14,508 nucleotides of DNA. It comes from Cellvibrionaceae bacterium. GTDB taxonomy: Bacteria > Pseudomonadota > Gammaproteobacteria > Pseudomonadales > Cellvibrionaceae. Of this stretch, positions 6,595-13,628 are shown piece by piece. The notes beneath the pieces are model-generated. The model did not search any database, was not told the DNA's origin, and worked only from the letters and a program-made list of their open reading frames with translations. The DNA is taken from the NCBI GenBank assembly GCA_030597965.1, contig JAUVQU010000041.1, positions 1 to 14,508 of the forward strand. Direction: 5' to 3'. The translations under genes and the position numbers were made by a program. Each line of letters opens with the position of its first letter. The stretch's first letter is position 1.

Positions 6595-6600
6595 AGTATA
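6595..6600 (-). promoter_or_regulatory. Candidate -10 element for cysK
   Basis: Read on the minus strand, 6600-6595 is TATACT, five of six to the -10 consensus. No good -35 lies at the right spacing, which is what one would expect if an activator such as CysB were needed, but no CysB site can be claimed. It would give a leader of roughly 100 bases. Confidence 0.25.
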
Positions 6601-6610
6601 TTCAGTTTTA

Positions 6611-6703
6611 AGTATCCGATTGTCCTTTAATAGCTTTTTTGAATAACAAATAGGTTTTAATTTCTAATCCTTATTTGTGGTGAGCAGTCGTGTGCCGGAT
6701 ACT
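6611..6703. repeat. Eight-base inverted repeat in the cysK / Yip1 divergent control region
   Basis: AGTATCCG (6611-6618) and CGGATACT (6696-6703) are perfect inverted copies separated by 77 bases. The right arm occupies the place where a -35 element would be expected for the Yip1 gene. Together the arms could be a two-site operator. An eight-base match can also arise by chance. Confidence 0.3.
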
Positions 6704-6718
6704 CATTCTCTAACTTAA

Positions 6719-6724
6719 TATAAT
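6719..6724 (+). promoter_or_regulatory. Candidate -10 element for the Yip1-family gene
   Basis: TATAAT at 6719-6724 is a perfect -10 hexamer. The sequence at -35 spacing (CGGATA, 6696-6701) is a poor match but coincides with one arm of the inverted repeat. Transcription would start near 6731, just before the AAGGAG ribosome-binding site. Confidence 0.35.
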
Positions 6725-6750
6725 AATAACTAGTAAGGAGACCTCTGGTC

Positions 6751-7365
6751 ATGCTCGAGCACACTCTCGATATCATATGGCAGCCCCATAAAGCCTGGAA
6801 ATTAATACGTGAAGAGAATCAATCACACATACAGGTATTTTTACGCCATGTTCCTTTGCTGGCGTTGATTCCCACTCTTGCCGCCTATTACGGTGTAACC
6901 CGTTTGGGTTGGGTTGTTGGTGATGGTGGCTTGGTGCGTATGACAGCAGAGAGCGCCATGAGCTTATGCGCTATCGCCTATGTGGCGTTAGTGGCTGGGG
7001 TGTTTTTCCTGGGCAAGTTTGTTTATTGGATGTCCAAGACTTACGGTGTAGAGGGTGATGCGGAAATTCGTCGTAACGAAGCGTTTGCCTTAGTGGTATA
7101 CGTTACCGTGCCAGTGTTTTTGTCGGGTGCGATAGTGGCTTATCCAAACCTGTGGATGAATACATTCTTTATTGGTATCGCAATTGGTTATACGGTTTAT
7201 CTGATTTATGAGGGTATTCCTATTTTGATGAATCTCCGCAAAGCGCAAGCTTATATGTATTCAACCTCAGTGGTTACAGCGAGTCTGGTGGTTATGGTGA
7301 CATTGCTGATCTCGACCGTTGTTATCTGGGGTATGGGGATTGGACCTGTTTACATCGACGGTTAA
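6751..7365 (+). CDS. Yip1-family inner-membrane protein (YohC-like)
   Basis: This 204-residue polytopic membrane protein resembles the bacterial Yip1/DUF1282 family, of which E. coli YohC is an example. The biochemical role of these proteins is not established. About five hydrophobic segments are visible (roughly 33-50, 70-92, 112-130, 136-157 and 171-194), preceded by an amphipathic N-terminus with PHKAWKLIREE (12-22). The YEGIPILMN motif (153-161) at the end of the fourth segment is typical of the family. The ATG is preceded by AAGGAG ten bases upstream. It is transcribed alone, divergent from cysK and convergent with dolP. No partner gene suggests a function. Confidence 0.8.
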   Translation: MLEHTLDIIWQPHKAWKLIREENQSHIQVFLRHVPLLALIPTLAAYYGVTRLGWVVGDGGLVRMTAESAMSLCAIAYVALVAGVFFLGKFVYWMSKTYGVEGDAEIRRNEAFALVVYVTVPVFLSGAIVAYPNLWMNTFFIGIAIGYTVYLIYEGIPILMNLRKAQAYMYSTSVVTASLVVMVTLLISTVVIWGMGIGPVYIDG

Positions 7366-7387
7366 CTCTTAAAACTGCCTGTCCAAG

Positions 7388-7414
7388 AAAAAGGCCGCAA
7401 TTTGCGGCCTTTTT
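7388..7414. terminator. Bidirectional terminator between the Yip1 gene and dolP
   Basis: AAAAAGGCCGC (7388-7398) pairs perfectly with GCGGCCTTTTT (7404-7414) across an AATTT loop. The A and T tracts give a U-rich 3' end on either strand, so it can end both convergent transcripts. Confidence 0.92.
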
Positions 7415-7435
7415 CTATTGGTCTATGTGGTTCTT

Positions 7436-8023
7436 TTAATCGATATATTCTACGGCCTTCACAACCTTTTGTACGCCACCAATATTGCTGGTCACATTTG
7501 CTGCCAGGTCTGCTTCATCTTTTTTGAGTAGCCCCATTAGGTATACTACGCCGTCTTCAGTCACGACTTTAATTCTGCCGCTGTCGACATGTTCATGGCT
7601 CATGAGTACGGTTTTTACCTTTGTCGTCAGCCAGCTATCGTTGGTGCGAGACAGTAGAGAGGTTTTACCTTGTACTTGGATTTCGTTGAAGACCTGGCGT
7701 ACTTTGTTGATACCTTTTACGGTATTGCCCGCTAAATTTCTAAGACCTGTGCTCCCCACCTGCCCCGTTAGCAGAATGATACCGTTATAGGAAACAACGG
7801 TAATATTCGATGCTTTAAGCTCAGGGCTGGCCTTGTTGATGTTAACCTTAGCAATAGTTTCAAGTTGGTTGTCATCGATAAATGCCCCCCAGGATCGCTC
7901 ACCCGAATCCATTTCTATGGGAGCGTCGGTTGCTGCGTCAATAATGGTGACGCAGCCTGTAAGTAAGCTTGTGTTGGCGGTGATTAGCGCTAAAAAAACA
8001 GCGGTTTTTACAGTTTTAATCAT
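7436..8023 (-). CDS. dolP: Outer-membrane lipoprotein with two BON domains (DolP/YraP-like)
   Basis: In E. coli, DolP is an outer-membrane lipoprotein that helps maintain envelope integrity and binds anionic phospholipids at division sites. The 195 residues show a signal peptide with lipobox LTGC (21-24; lipidated Cys24, followed by Val, so no Asp retention signal at +2). Two BON domains follow at about 50-118 and 128-195, each with the pattern VVSYNGIILLTGQV (76-89) or VVTEDGVVYLMGLL (153-166). The motif GERSWGAFIDD (41-51) before the first domain is common in this family. It is the last gene of the lpoA-yraN-diaA-dolP set, as in E. coli and Pseudomonas. It begins five bases after diaA with a weak ribosome-binding site, suggesting translational coupling. 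Confidence 0.92.
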   Translation of the reverse strand: MIKTVKTAVFLALITANTSLLTGCVTIIDAATDAPIEMDSGERSWGAFIDDNQLETIAKVNINKASPELKASNITVVSYNGIILLTGQVGSTGLRNLAGNTVKGINKVRQVFNEIQVQGKTSLLSRTNDSWLTTKVKTVLMSHEHVDSGRIKVVTEDGVVYLMGLLKKDEADLAANVTSNIGGVQKVVKAVEYID

Positions 8024-8028
8024 TTTTA

Positions 8029-8610
8029 TCAGTTACCAAAAAGTTGTTTGTCGATAAGATCGCAGAGACAAAAAATACTCAATAAATGCACTTCATGAAT
8101 ACGTGTACAGGACTCGAGTGGTACGCGCAGTTCGATATCCTGTGCATACATCAGTGAAGCCAGGTTGCCACCGTCTTTGCCGGATAATACGATGACGTCC
8201 ATCTCGCGGTCGTGCGCTGTGCTCACGGCTTGAAGTAAGTTGCTGCAATTACCACTGGTGGTTATGACAATTAAAACGTCGCCAGGTTGCCCTAACGAGC
8301 GTACTTGTTTGGCATAAATGTCATTGAAGCTGGAATCATTTGCGATTGCGGTTTGGGTGGTTAAATCCGAGCCCAGGCAAATAGCGGGTAAACTGGGACG
8401 CTCTTGCTCAAAGCGGTTGACCAAGCTGGCGGTCATGATTTGTGCTTGAGCCGCTGATACACCATTGCCAGCCAGTAATATTTTTCGCTCCTGAAGCAGG
8501 CAGTGAACCAGCATATCGCTGGCATCTACGAGTAGGGGGGCTAAATACTCACCAGACTGCATTTTGGCTTCAATACTTTCATGAAACAGGGTGATTATAT
8601 GTTCTTCCAT
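8029..8610 (-). CDS. diaA: DnaA initiator-associating protein (SIS domain)
   Basis: DiaA binds DnaA and promotes ordered assembly of the initiation complex at oriC in E. coli. The protein has 193 residues and one SIS fold related to phosphoheptose isomerase GmhA. Visible features are ILLAGNGVSAAQAQ (44-57), the SIS phosphate-binding TTSGNCSN (117-124) and the C-terminal RIHEVHLLSIFCLCDLID (170-187), which closely resembles the E. coli DiaA ending. GmhA function is a weaker alternative: the loop reads GNGVSAA rather than GNGGSAA, and no heptose-synthesis genes are nearby. Its position between yraN and dolP supports DiaA. No strong ribosome-binding site is visible; it starts 27 bases after the yraN stop. 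Confidence 0.9.
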   Translation of the reverse strand: MEEHIITLFHESIEAKMQSGEYLAPLLVDASDMLVHCLLQERKILLAGNGVSAAQAQIMTASLVNRFEQERPSLPAICLGSDLTTQTAIANDSSFNDIYAKQVRSLGQPGDVLIVITTSGNCSNLLQAVSTAHDREMDVIVLSGKDGGNLASLMYAQDIELRVPLESCTRIHEVHLLSIFCLCDLIDKQLFGN

Positions 8611-8637
8611 AGTGTTCTATCTTGACCGCTGTGGACC

Positions 8638-8994
8638 TTAAAAGGCGTTTTTAATCCAATCAATGTTAGGCCGATCGATTGGCCCTGTAATGGCAATCAC
8701 ATCAAATCGACAGGTGCAGTGTAGCTTTTTACTTTGTATATAATGCTGTGCAGTTTGTCTTAATTTTTCTTGTTTACGTTGGTCTACAGATTCTGCTGCA
8801 GAACCATAACGTGTTGTTTTCCGATAGCGAACTTCCACAAAAGCTAAGCTGTGACTGTCGCGTATTATTAAATCTATCTCACCTGCTTTACAGTGGTAAT
8901 TGGACTCAACAATCTGTAGATCCCTCTCTTCTAGGTACAGTTTGGCCAGGCGCTCCATACTGCTCCCGATCTGACTTGCCCTTAAGTGGCTCAT
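8638..8994 (-). CDS. yraN: UPF0102 family nuclease-like protein YraN
   Basis: This 118-residue protein belongs to the UPF0102/YraN family, which has a restriction-endonuclease-like fold related to Holliday-junction resolvases; its cellular role is not settled. The core shows the expected acidic residues: GEIDLI (38-43, Glu39 and Asp41), then FVEVRYR (52-58, Glu54, with Arg56 in place of the more general nuclease Lys), and FDVIAI (97-102). The N-terminal helix MERLAKLYLEE (13-23) is also typical. The ATG complementary to 8992-8994 has an AGG-containing ribosome-binding site about six bases upstream. It lies 32 bases after lpoA and 27 before diaA, within the conserved operon. Confidence 0.93.
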   Translation of the reverse strand: MSHLRASQIGSSMERLAKLYLEERDLQIVESNYHCKAGEIDLIIRDSHSLAFVEVRYRKTTRYGSAAESVDQRKQEKLRQTAQHYIQSKKLHCTCRFDVIAITGPIDRPNIDWIKNAF

Positions 8995-9026
8995 TAGTGC
9001 CTGTCCATGGCTATTACTGTTAATTT

Positions 9027-10871
9027 CTATTTTATTTTAATGCTCGGCATTGCCTGTACTTTACCATTTTTGATAATGGCCCAAAGTTGTTCGCGTTCTA
9101 TCCGATTATTTTCACCCAAGTACATAGAGCCTGTTGCCCCATAAAAGCGGACTTGAGGTGATTCCTGTAATTGGCGCAAACGCGGATAGAGTTGAAAGCT
9201 ATCCACGCCCAGCGCGTAGAGCTTCTGATATGAAGCCGAAGGTTTTACCGTAGTGTTAATTAACTGTTTTTCTGCGGACTCTTCATTAATTACCCAGGGC
9301 AGGGTTGAAAACATGACGCCGTTTAAGTCGCGATCACTTTTGATATCTTCTGCGCCACTGTAAACATGACTGCTGGCGTATACGGGTAGTGAGCCGGCGT
9401 AATGGAAGGCGAGCGTCGGCTTGATTTGTCGGGCGTCGCTGGGACGTGCAATCAAAAATATGACATCGATGTCCTGACGACGGCGCGGTTCGAACTCAAA
9501 CTCTTTGCCTAGTAGTCGGCGCAGTTCGCGGGCGCGTTTTTCACTTTCGTCGATCTGCAGTGCAGCTTTCACCACATCGGAGTAATCGCCATTGCCTAAG
9601 AATTTACTTTGGCTGACTACTGTGCCGCCTAAACTTTGCCAGGTCTCGATGAAAGCCGCTGCGCTGCGCTGCCCCCAGTTGGCATTGGTTGATAGCACCA
9701 TAGCCGTCCTGTGGCCTTCTACCCAGGCGCGTTGAGCGGTAGGACGTGCTTCGTTGTCAGCGGATAAAGCAAGTTGGTAAAGATTGTGAGTGCTATGGTC
9801 ACCATTGGCATAGTTCAGTGCCAATGTGGGCACGGGTAAACTGTCCAGAGTGCTCAGTTGTGAGACATTTTTTTTATCGAGCGGTCCGACTACAAACTCA
9901 GCTCCATCATTTATGGCGGCTTGGTAGGCGTTTAGAGTACCCTCTGAGGTGTCATAAAACTTCAGTGTTGGCACGCTGCGACCTTGTCTGCGGGCCTGAT
10001 AGTAGGCAGCAATAAAGCCGTCGCGAATGGACTTGCCAGCTTTTTCTAATTTACCCGCTTGAGGTAATAGTAATGCCACAGATTGTGGGCGTTCATTAAT
10101 CAATTCTTGTAGTAGCTCTAAGTCCCGGGGGAGGTCCTTGCCTGCGGGGTGTCCTTGCCAGTGATACTTCCAGTTATTGATCAGTGATAATTGATTCTCA
10201 AGATCGCTTTGGTTGTCCTTGCTAATTAAAGCCAGTTCGTACCAGCCCTGCTGATTGTTGGAGACAGCATTATTCTTTAATGAGGTAAGTTCTGTGACGG
10301 AGAGCGCCATCAATGATTGCCAGAGGTTTCTTTGGTTCTCTAGTTTGCGGTTTCGGTCTAAACCCAAGAGTGACTGCAGGGTAAAGCGCTCTTCAATACT
10401 GGCTTGTGTTTCACTTAGCAGCATAAATAAGTCGGCGCGGCGTTCGTGTAATGTGATTCTTTCGGGGGTGTTAAATAGTGACCACTGTTGCTGTAGACGT
10501 GTTTCCGTTAATATGCGCTGCGCATCGAAATAGGCCTGATCCTCCATTAAGAGTTGGCTGTAGATAAGCGCATAATCTCTGTATTTTTCATCGCTCAGTA
10601 GGTTAGTGTTTAGTCCTTTTAAGGATTGTATTGCAAGTTTCGAGTTTTGATTAAAGTTTAGGCGCTTGATGATTTCTAAAGTCAATTCCTCTTTATAGGG
10701 TGACTGCCTTTCATTTGCGATGGCCATCAATCGATTCGCTTCCCTGGCGTCTATCATGCCAGTATGGGTGCGTGGTGAGTCGATGGATGTTGAAGGAGTG
10801 CTAGTGCAGCCCTCTAGACCTAGGATAATTAAGCCCGCTAAGATGAAGAGTCTTGCTGTCCGATTTATCAT
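9027..10871 (-). CDS. lpoA: Penicillin-binding protein activator LpoA (outer-membrane lipoprotein)
   Basis: LpoA is an outer-membrane lipoprotein that reaches through the periplasm to activate the peptidoglycan synthase PBP1A. The 614 residues lie in the range seen in Pseudomonas-like bacteria and are shorter than E. coli (about 678). The N-terminus is a lipoprotein signal peptide with Cys22 in LEGC; the Glu at -2 is unusual for a lipobox. Residues about 35-255 are helical, matching the TPR-like N-domain. From about 262 (RPQSVALLLPQAG, then KSIRDGFIAAYYQARR) the periplasmic-binding-protein-like C-domain continues nearly to the end, with EFVVGPLDKKNVSQL and DVIFLIARPSDARQIKP as recognisable blocks. 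It is the first gene of the minus-strand operon and is divergent from rsmI, an order conserved in Gammaproteobacteria. Confidence 0.94.
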   Translation of the reverse strand: MINRTARLFILAGLIILGLEGCTSTPSTSIDSPRTHTGMIDAREANRLMAIANERQSPYKEELTLEIIKRLNFNQNSKLAIQSLKGLNTNLLSDEKYRDYALIYSQLLMEDQAYFDAQRILTETRLQQQWSLFNTPERITLHERRADLFMLLSETQASIEERFTLQSLLGLDRNRKLENQRNLWQSLMALSVTELTSLKNNAVSNNQQGWYELALISKDNQSDLENQLSLINNWKYHWQGHPAGKDLPRDLELLQELINERPQSVALLLPQAGKLEKAGKSIRDGFIAAYYQARRQGRSVPTLKFYDTSEGTLNAYQAAINDGAEFVVGPLDKKNVSQLSTLDSLPVPTLALNYANGDHSTHNLYQLALSADNEARPTAQRAWVEGHRTAMVLSTNANWGQRSAAAFIETWQSLGGTVVSQSKFLGNGDYSDVVKAALQIDESEKRARELRRLLGKEFEFEPRRRQDIDVIFLIARPSDARQIKPTLAFHYAGSLPVYASSHVYSGAEDIKSDRDLNGVMFSTLPWVINEESAEKQLINTTVKPSASYQKLYALGVDSFQLYPRLRQLQESPQVRFYGATGSMYLGENNRIEREQLWAIIKNGKVQAMPSIKIK

Positions 10872-10897
10872 GTAAGTTCAGCCGGTATAGAATTCTA
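10865..10897. promoter_or_regulatory. Divergent lpoA / rsmI promoter region with a palindromic -10
   Basis: For rsmI, TTATCA (10865-10870, four of six) and TAGAAT (10888-10893, five of six) are spaced by exactly 17 bases. The -10 lies inside a perfect ten-base palindrome, TAGAATTCTA (10888-10897), so the minus strand carries the same TAGAAT at 10897-10892, oriented towards lpoA. The lpoA side has no good -35. The rsmI -35 overlaps the lpoA start codon. Confidence 0.45.
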
Positions 10898-10904
10898 ATT
10901 AAGA

Positions 10905-10939
10905 GCGCCTTTTAAAATCACCCTTTTTAAGGGCGCCTT
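10905..10939 (+). repeat. Direct repeat and small hairpin in the rsmI leader
   Basis: GCGCCTT occurs at 10905-10911 and 10933-10939, and the similarity extends into a following AAAAT. Between the copies, CCCTT (10921-10925) and AAGGG (10929-10933) form a hairpin with a three-base loop. The segment lies inside the predicted rsmI transcript, about 25 bases ahead of the start codon. No function is known to me. Confidence 0.35.
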
Positions 10940-10963
10940 CAAAATAATGAAAAAGGACTCACC

Positions 10964-11800
10964 ATGAAAGAGCCCACGCTTTACGTGGTGGCAACTCCCA
11001 TTGGAAATTTAGCCGATATGGTACCGCGAGCGGTAGAGGTTCTCCAAGGGGTTGATGTGATTGCGGCGGAAGATACTCGCCACAGTTCACGTTTATTGTC
11101 GCACTTTGCGATTGAAACGTCTTTAGTGGCCTATCACGACCATACGGACTTGCGCCAAGTCATGGCGCTGGTGCAGAGGTTGCAATCGGGTGAATCTATT
11201 GCACTTATCAGTGATGCCGGCACCCCCTTGGTTTCCGATCCAGGTTATCGGCTGGTGCGCGAGGCGCGTCAAGCTAATATTCGTGTCGTGCCGGTACCTG
11301 GAGCTTGCGCCATGATCGCAGCGCTGAGTGCATCAGGACTACCTTCCGACCGTTTTTCTTTTGAAGGCTTTTTGCCGCCTAAAACCGGCCAGCGCTGTAA
11401 TCGCTTGCAACCATTAATCAATGACGAGCGAACGTTGATCTTCTACGAAGCTCCTCACCGTATAGAGGCCAGCTTGGCCGATATGGCCAGCGTCTTTGGC
11501 GATGATCGGGAGGCAGTGATTGCCCGTGAAATCACAAAAACCTTTGAAACTATAAAGGGTGGCAATTTGTCGGAGTTGCAAGCATTCGTGGCTGCTGATC
11601 CTAATCAGCGTAAAGGTGAAATGGTAGTAATGGTGCGCGGCGCAGAAAAAGCCGAGCAGCAGTTAGATGCCAGCGTAGAGCGAATGATGAATATCCTGAT
11701 GAAAGAGTTATCCCTCAAGCAGTCCAGTAATCTTGTTGCTGAAATCACAGGTGTTAAAAAGAAGGTGCTCTATCAGTGGGGGCTGGATAATAAAGAATAA
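10964..11800 (+). CDS. rsmI: 16S rRNA (cytidine1402-2'-O)-methyltransferase
   Basis: RsmI uses S-adenosylmethionine to methylate the 2'-OH of C1402 in the decoding centre of 16S rRNA. The 278 residues fit the family. It belongs to the tetrapyrrole-methylase fold, with LYVVATPIGNLADM (6-19), VIAAEDTRHS (32-41), ISDAGTPLVSDPG (82-94), VPVPGACA (109-116), FSFEGFLPPK (131-140), FYEAPHR (160-166), REITKTFE (188-195) and a GEMVVMV block (218-224). The ATG follows an AAAAAGGA ribosome-binding site. It is divergent from lpoA, as is usual in Gammaproteobacteria. In Pseudomonas-like genomes the next genes are rnpB and mraZ, but here a terminator and lipid-metabolism genes follow. Confidence 0.97.
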   Translation: MKEPTLYVVATPIGNLADMVPRAVEVLQGVDVIAAEDTRHSSRLLSHFAIETSLVAYHDHTDLRQVMALVQRLQSGESIALISDAGTPLVSDPGYRLVREARQANIRVVPVPGACAMIAALSASGLPSDRFSFEGFLPPKTGQRCNRLQPLINDERTLIFYEAPHRIEASLADMASVFGDDREAVIAREITKTFETIKGGNLSELQAFVAADPNQRKGEMVVMVRGAEKAEQQLDASVERMMNILMKELSLKQSSNLVAEITGVKKKVLYQWGLDNKE

Positions 11801-11826
11801 ACTCCATTAATTTGAGAGTAATTGTT

Positions 11827-11853
11827 AAGGGGGCTGTCATATAAGCCCCTTTT
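11827..11853 (+). terminator. Terminator downstream of rsmI
   Basis: GGGGCT (11830-11835) pairs with AGCCCC (11844-11849) across an eight-base loop, and the stem extends outward through a G-T and two A-T pairs into TTTT (11850-11853). The U tract is short, so termination may be partial. Confidence 0.75.
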
Positions 11854-11878
11854 CAGCTGTTTAGCTCTGTTCCATAGT
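11850..11878 (+). promoter_or_regulatory. Weak candidate promoter for the thiolase-MaoC operon
   Basis: TTTTCA (11850-11855) and CATAGT (11873-11878) are separated by 17 bases; each matches four of six consensus positions. The -35 overlaps the T tract of the rsmI terminator. Transcription would start near 11885, about 43 bases before the thiolase. Weak hexamers would be compatible with a need for an activator. Confidence 0.28.
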
Positions 11879-11927
11879 GTCGGCCAAGAAAAATCACCTC
11901 TTAACTTGAGATTATAGGAGCATAATA

Positions 11928-13103
11928 ATGACAAAGGTCATCGTCGCGGGCGTGGATATGGTGAAATTCGCCAAGCCAGGTCAACAGGAACCCTATCGAG
12001 TTATGGCGGCTAAGGCCATGAAAGGTGCCGTAGCAGAAGCGGGTATTGATCCAGGTATGATCCAGCAGGCCTATGGCAGTTATGTTTATGGCGATTCTAC
12101 CTGTGCACAGCATGCGTTTTACGATGCTTTTATGACGGGTATTCCTGTAATTAACGTCAACAACAACTGTTCTTCTGGTTCTACTGCACTATTCCTTGCC
12201 CGCCAAGCCGTACAGTCGGGTGCTGTTGAATGCGCATTGGCGTTTGGTTTTGAAGAGATGCAGTCGGGGGCATTAGGATCGCACTGGGATGACCGTGAAT
12301 CGCCTTTTGGTAATTTCCTCGATGTACTGGATCAAAAGAACTACCCCGATGCTCCCTTGGCCTTACGCTGTTTTGGCGCAGCGGGTCATTACTATCTTGA
12401 GCAGTACGATGCTTCTCCGGAGTTGTTCGCCAAGGTGTCGGTGAAGACTCGCAGTCATGCTGTGCATAATCCTTATTCTTTATTTAATACACCATTAACC
12501 GTAGAAGAAGTGATGGAGTCAAAATCCGTTTATATGGATTACCTCACGCGCTTTATGTGTTGCCCTCCAACCTGTGGTGCCGCTGCGGCGGTGGTTGTGA
12601 GCGAAGCCTTTGCCAGGAAACACGGAATATCCAACGGTGTAGAGATTATTGGTCAAGCCATGGCGACGGATACACCGGCGACGTGGGATAACCCGATTAA
12701 TTTAGTCGGCGCGGATATGACTCGCCGAGCCACCGAGTTGGTGGTGGAGCAGGCGGGTGTTGGTGTTGAAGAAGCAGATGTGGTTGAGCTTCACGACTGT
12801 TTTACTACCAACGAAGTGATTACCTACGAGGGTATGGGTCTTTGCGGTGTGGGTGAAGCGACGCAGTTTGTAGACGACGGAGACAATACCTACGGTGGTA
12901 AGTTTGTCGTCAATCCATCCGGTGGTTTGATGTCCAAGGGGCATCCACTCGGTGCTTCCGGTTTGGCGCAATGTTATGAATTGTGTAACCAGTTGCGTGG
13001 TAATGCGGGTCAGCGTCAGGTGTCTGGAGCAAAGATCGCGCTGCAGCATAATTTAGGGCTCGGTGGCGCCGTAGTAGTGACAATGTACCGCCTTGCGGCG
13101 TAG
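11928..13103 (+). CDS. SCPx-type thiolase (annotated in many genomes as lipid-transfer protein)
   Basis: Thiolases of this type cleave 3-ketoacyl-CoA; the animal homologue SCPx acts on branched-chain and bile-acid side-chain intermediates in peroxisomes. The 391 residues cover the thiolase domain only, without the C-terminal sterol-carrier domain of SCPx. The nucleophile is Cys81 in VNNNCSSGSTALFLARQAV, which from memory is close to the animal protein. VELHDCF (287-293) carries the HDCF signature of SCP2-type thiolases, GDNTYGGKFVVNPSGG (318-333) is conserved, and SKGHPLGASG (336-345) supplies the catalytic His339. The ending ALQHNLGLGGAVVVTMY (371-387) is also diagnostic. All visible catalytic residues are present, so an active enzyme is expected, unlike degenerate lipid-transfer homologues. 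The ATG has AGGAG seven bases upstream. Two MaoC-type genes follow in the same direction. The steroid aldolase Ltp2 is a relative, but no DUF35 partner gene is adjacent. Confidence 0.88.
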   Translation: MTKVIVAGVDMVKFAKPGQQEPYRVMAAKAMKGAVAEAGIDPGMIQQAYGSYVYGDSTCAQHAFYDAFMTGIPVINVNNNCSSGSTALFLARQAVQSGAVECALAFGFEEMQSGALGSHWDDRESPFGNFLDVLDQKNYPDAPLALRCFGAAGHYYLEQYDASPELFAKVSVKTRSHAVHNPYSLFNTPLTVEEVMESKSVYMDYLTRFMCCPPTCGAAAAVVVSEAFARKHGISNGVEIIGQAMATDTPATWDNPINLVGADMTRRATELVVEQAGVGVEEADVVELHDCFTTNEVITYEGMGLCGVGEATQFVDDGDNTYGGKFVVNPSGGLMSKGHPLGASGLAQCYELCNQLRGNAGQRQVSGAKIALQHNLGLGGAVVVTMYRLAA

Positions 13104-13162
13104 TATGCGCTTAGAATTAAAATCAGAAATTAATTTTCAATAAGTAATACAGAGGTAGACCT

Positions 13163-13612
13163 ATGTTGGAGTTGGATCACAGTAAGCTGGGGTATGAATT
13201 TCCCGCTTACGATGTAGATGTCGAGAAGGGGCAATTAAAGTTTTTTGCAAAGGCGATTGGTGAAACCAATCCTATCTATAGCGATGAGGAGGCAGCCAAG
13301 GATGCGGGTCATCGCACCATCCCTGCGCTACCTACATTTCCAATTGTTGTGAATATGTCGGGCCCTGAGTATTTGCCGGTATTGGACTTATTAGGTATGA
13401 AATTGAGCGGTATTTTACACGCCAATCAAAGCTTTGAGTATTTTGGTGATTTGTACGCGGGCGACAAGATTACCGTGACGAATAAAATATCTGACATGCA
13501 AGAGAAGAAAGGTGGCGCATTGTTATTCGTAACCGTTGAATCTTCTTTTACTAATCAAGATGGTGAGCTGGTAGTAAAAGCTGACCAGACTTTAGCCTAC
13601 CGTAATTCATAA
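13163..13612 (+). CDS. MaoC-like hot-dog protein, FAS1-like dehydratase type, probably the non-catalytic subunit
   Basis: The 149 residues resemble the N-terminal MaoC-like dehydratase family (the HadA/ChsH2-like half of heterodimeric enoyl-CoA hydratases). The hydratase loop reads AIGETNPIYSDEEAAKDAG (31-49). The positions that hold catalytic Asp and His in active hydratases are Glu34 and Tyr39 here, so it is unlikely to be active alone. ILHANQSFEYFGDLYAGD (84-101) is the typical substrate-binding hot-dog helix and strand of this family. An AGAGG ribosome-binding site precedes the ATG. It lies 59 bases after the thiolase and 16 before the second MaoC gene, which has an intact active site; the pair most likely forms one heterodimeric 2-enoyl-CoA hydratase. 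The substrate is unknown. Confidence 0.85.
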   Translation: MLELDHSKLGYEFPAYDVDVEKGQLKFFAKAIGETNPIYSDEEAAKDAGHRTIPALPTFPIVVNMSGPEYLPVLDLLGMKLSGILHANQSFEYFGDLYAGDKITVTNKISDMQEKKGGALLFVTVESSFTNQDGELVVKADQTLAYRNS

Positions 13613-13628
13613 TCGCAGGAGAAATAAC

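Noticed and set aside
8029..8610. Phosphoheptose isomerase GmhA as the identity of the SIS-domain gene
   Set aside because: The phosphate loop and C-terminal RIHEVHLL block fit DiaA better, and the neighbours are the DiaA neighbours.
11801..11927. An RNase P RNA or other structured RNA gene after rsmI
   Set aside because: The gap is only 127 bases and is filled by a terminator, a weak promoter and a ribosome-binding site.
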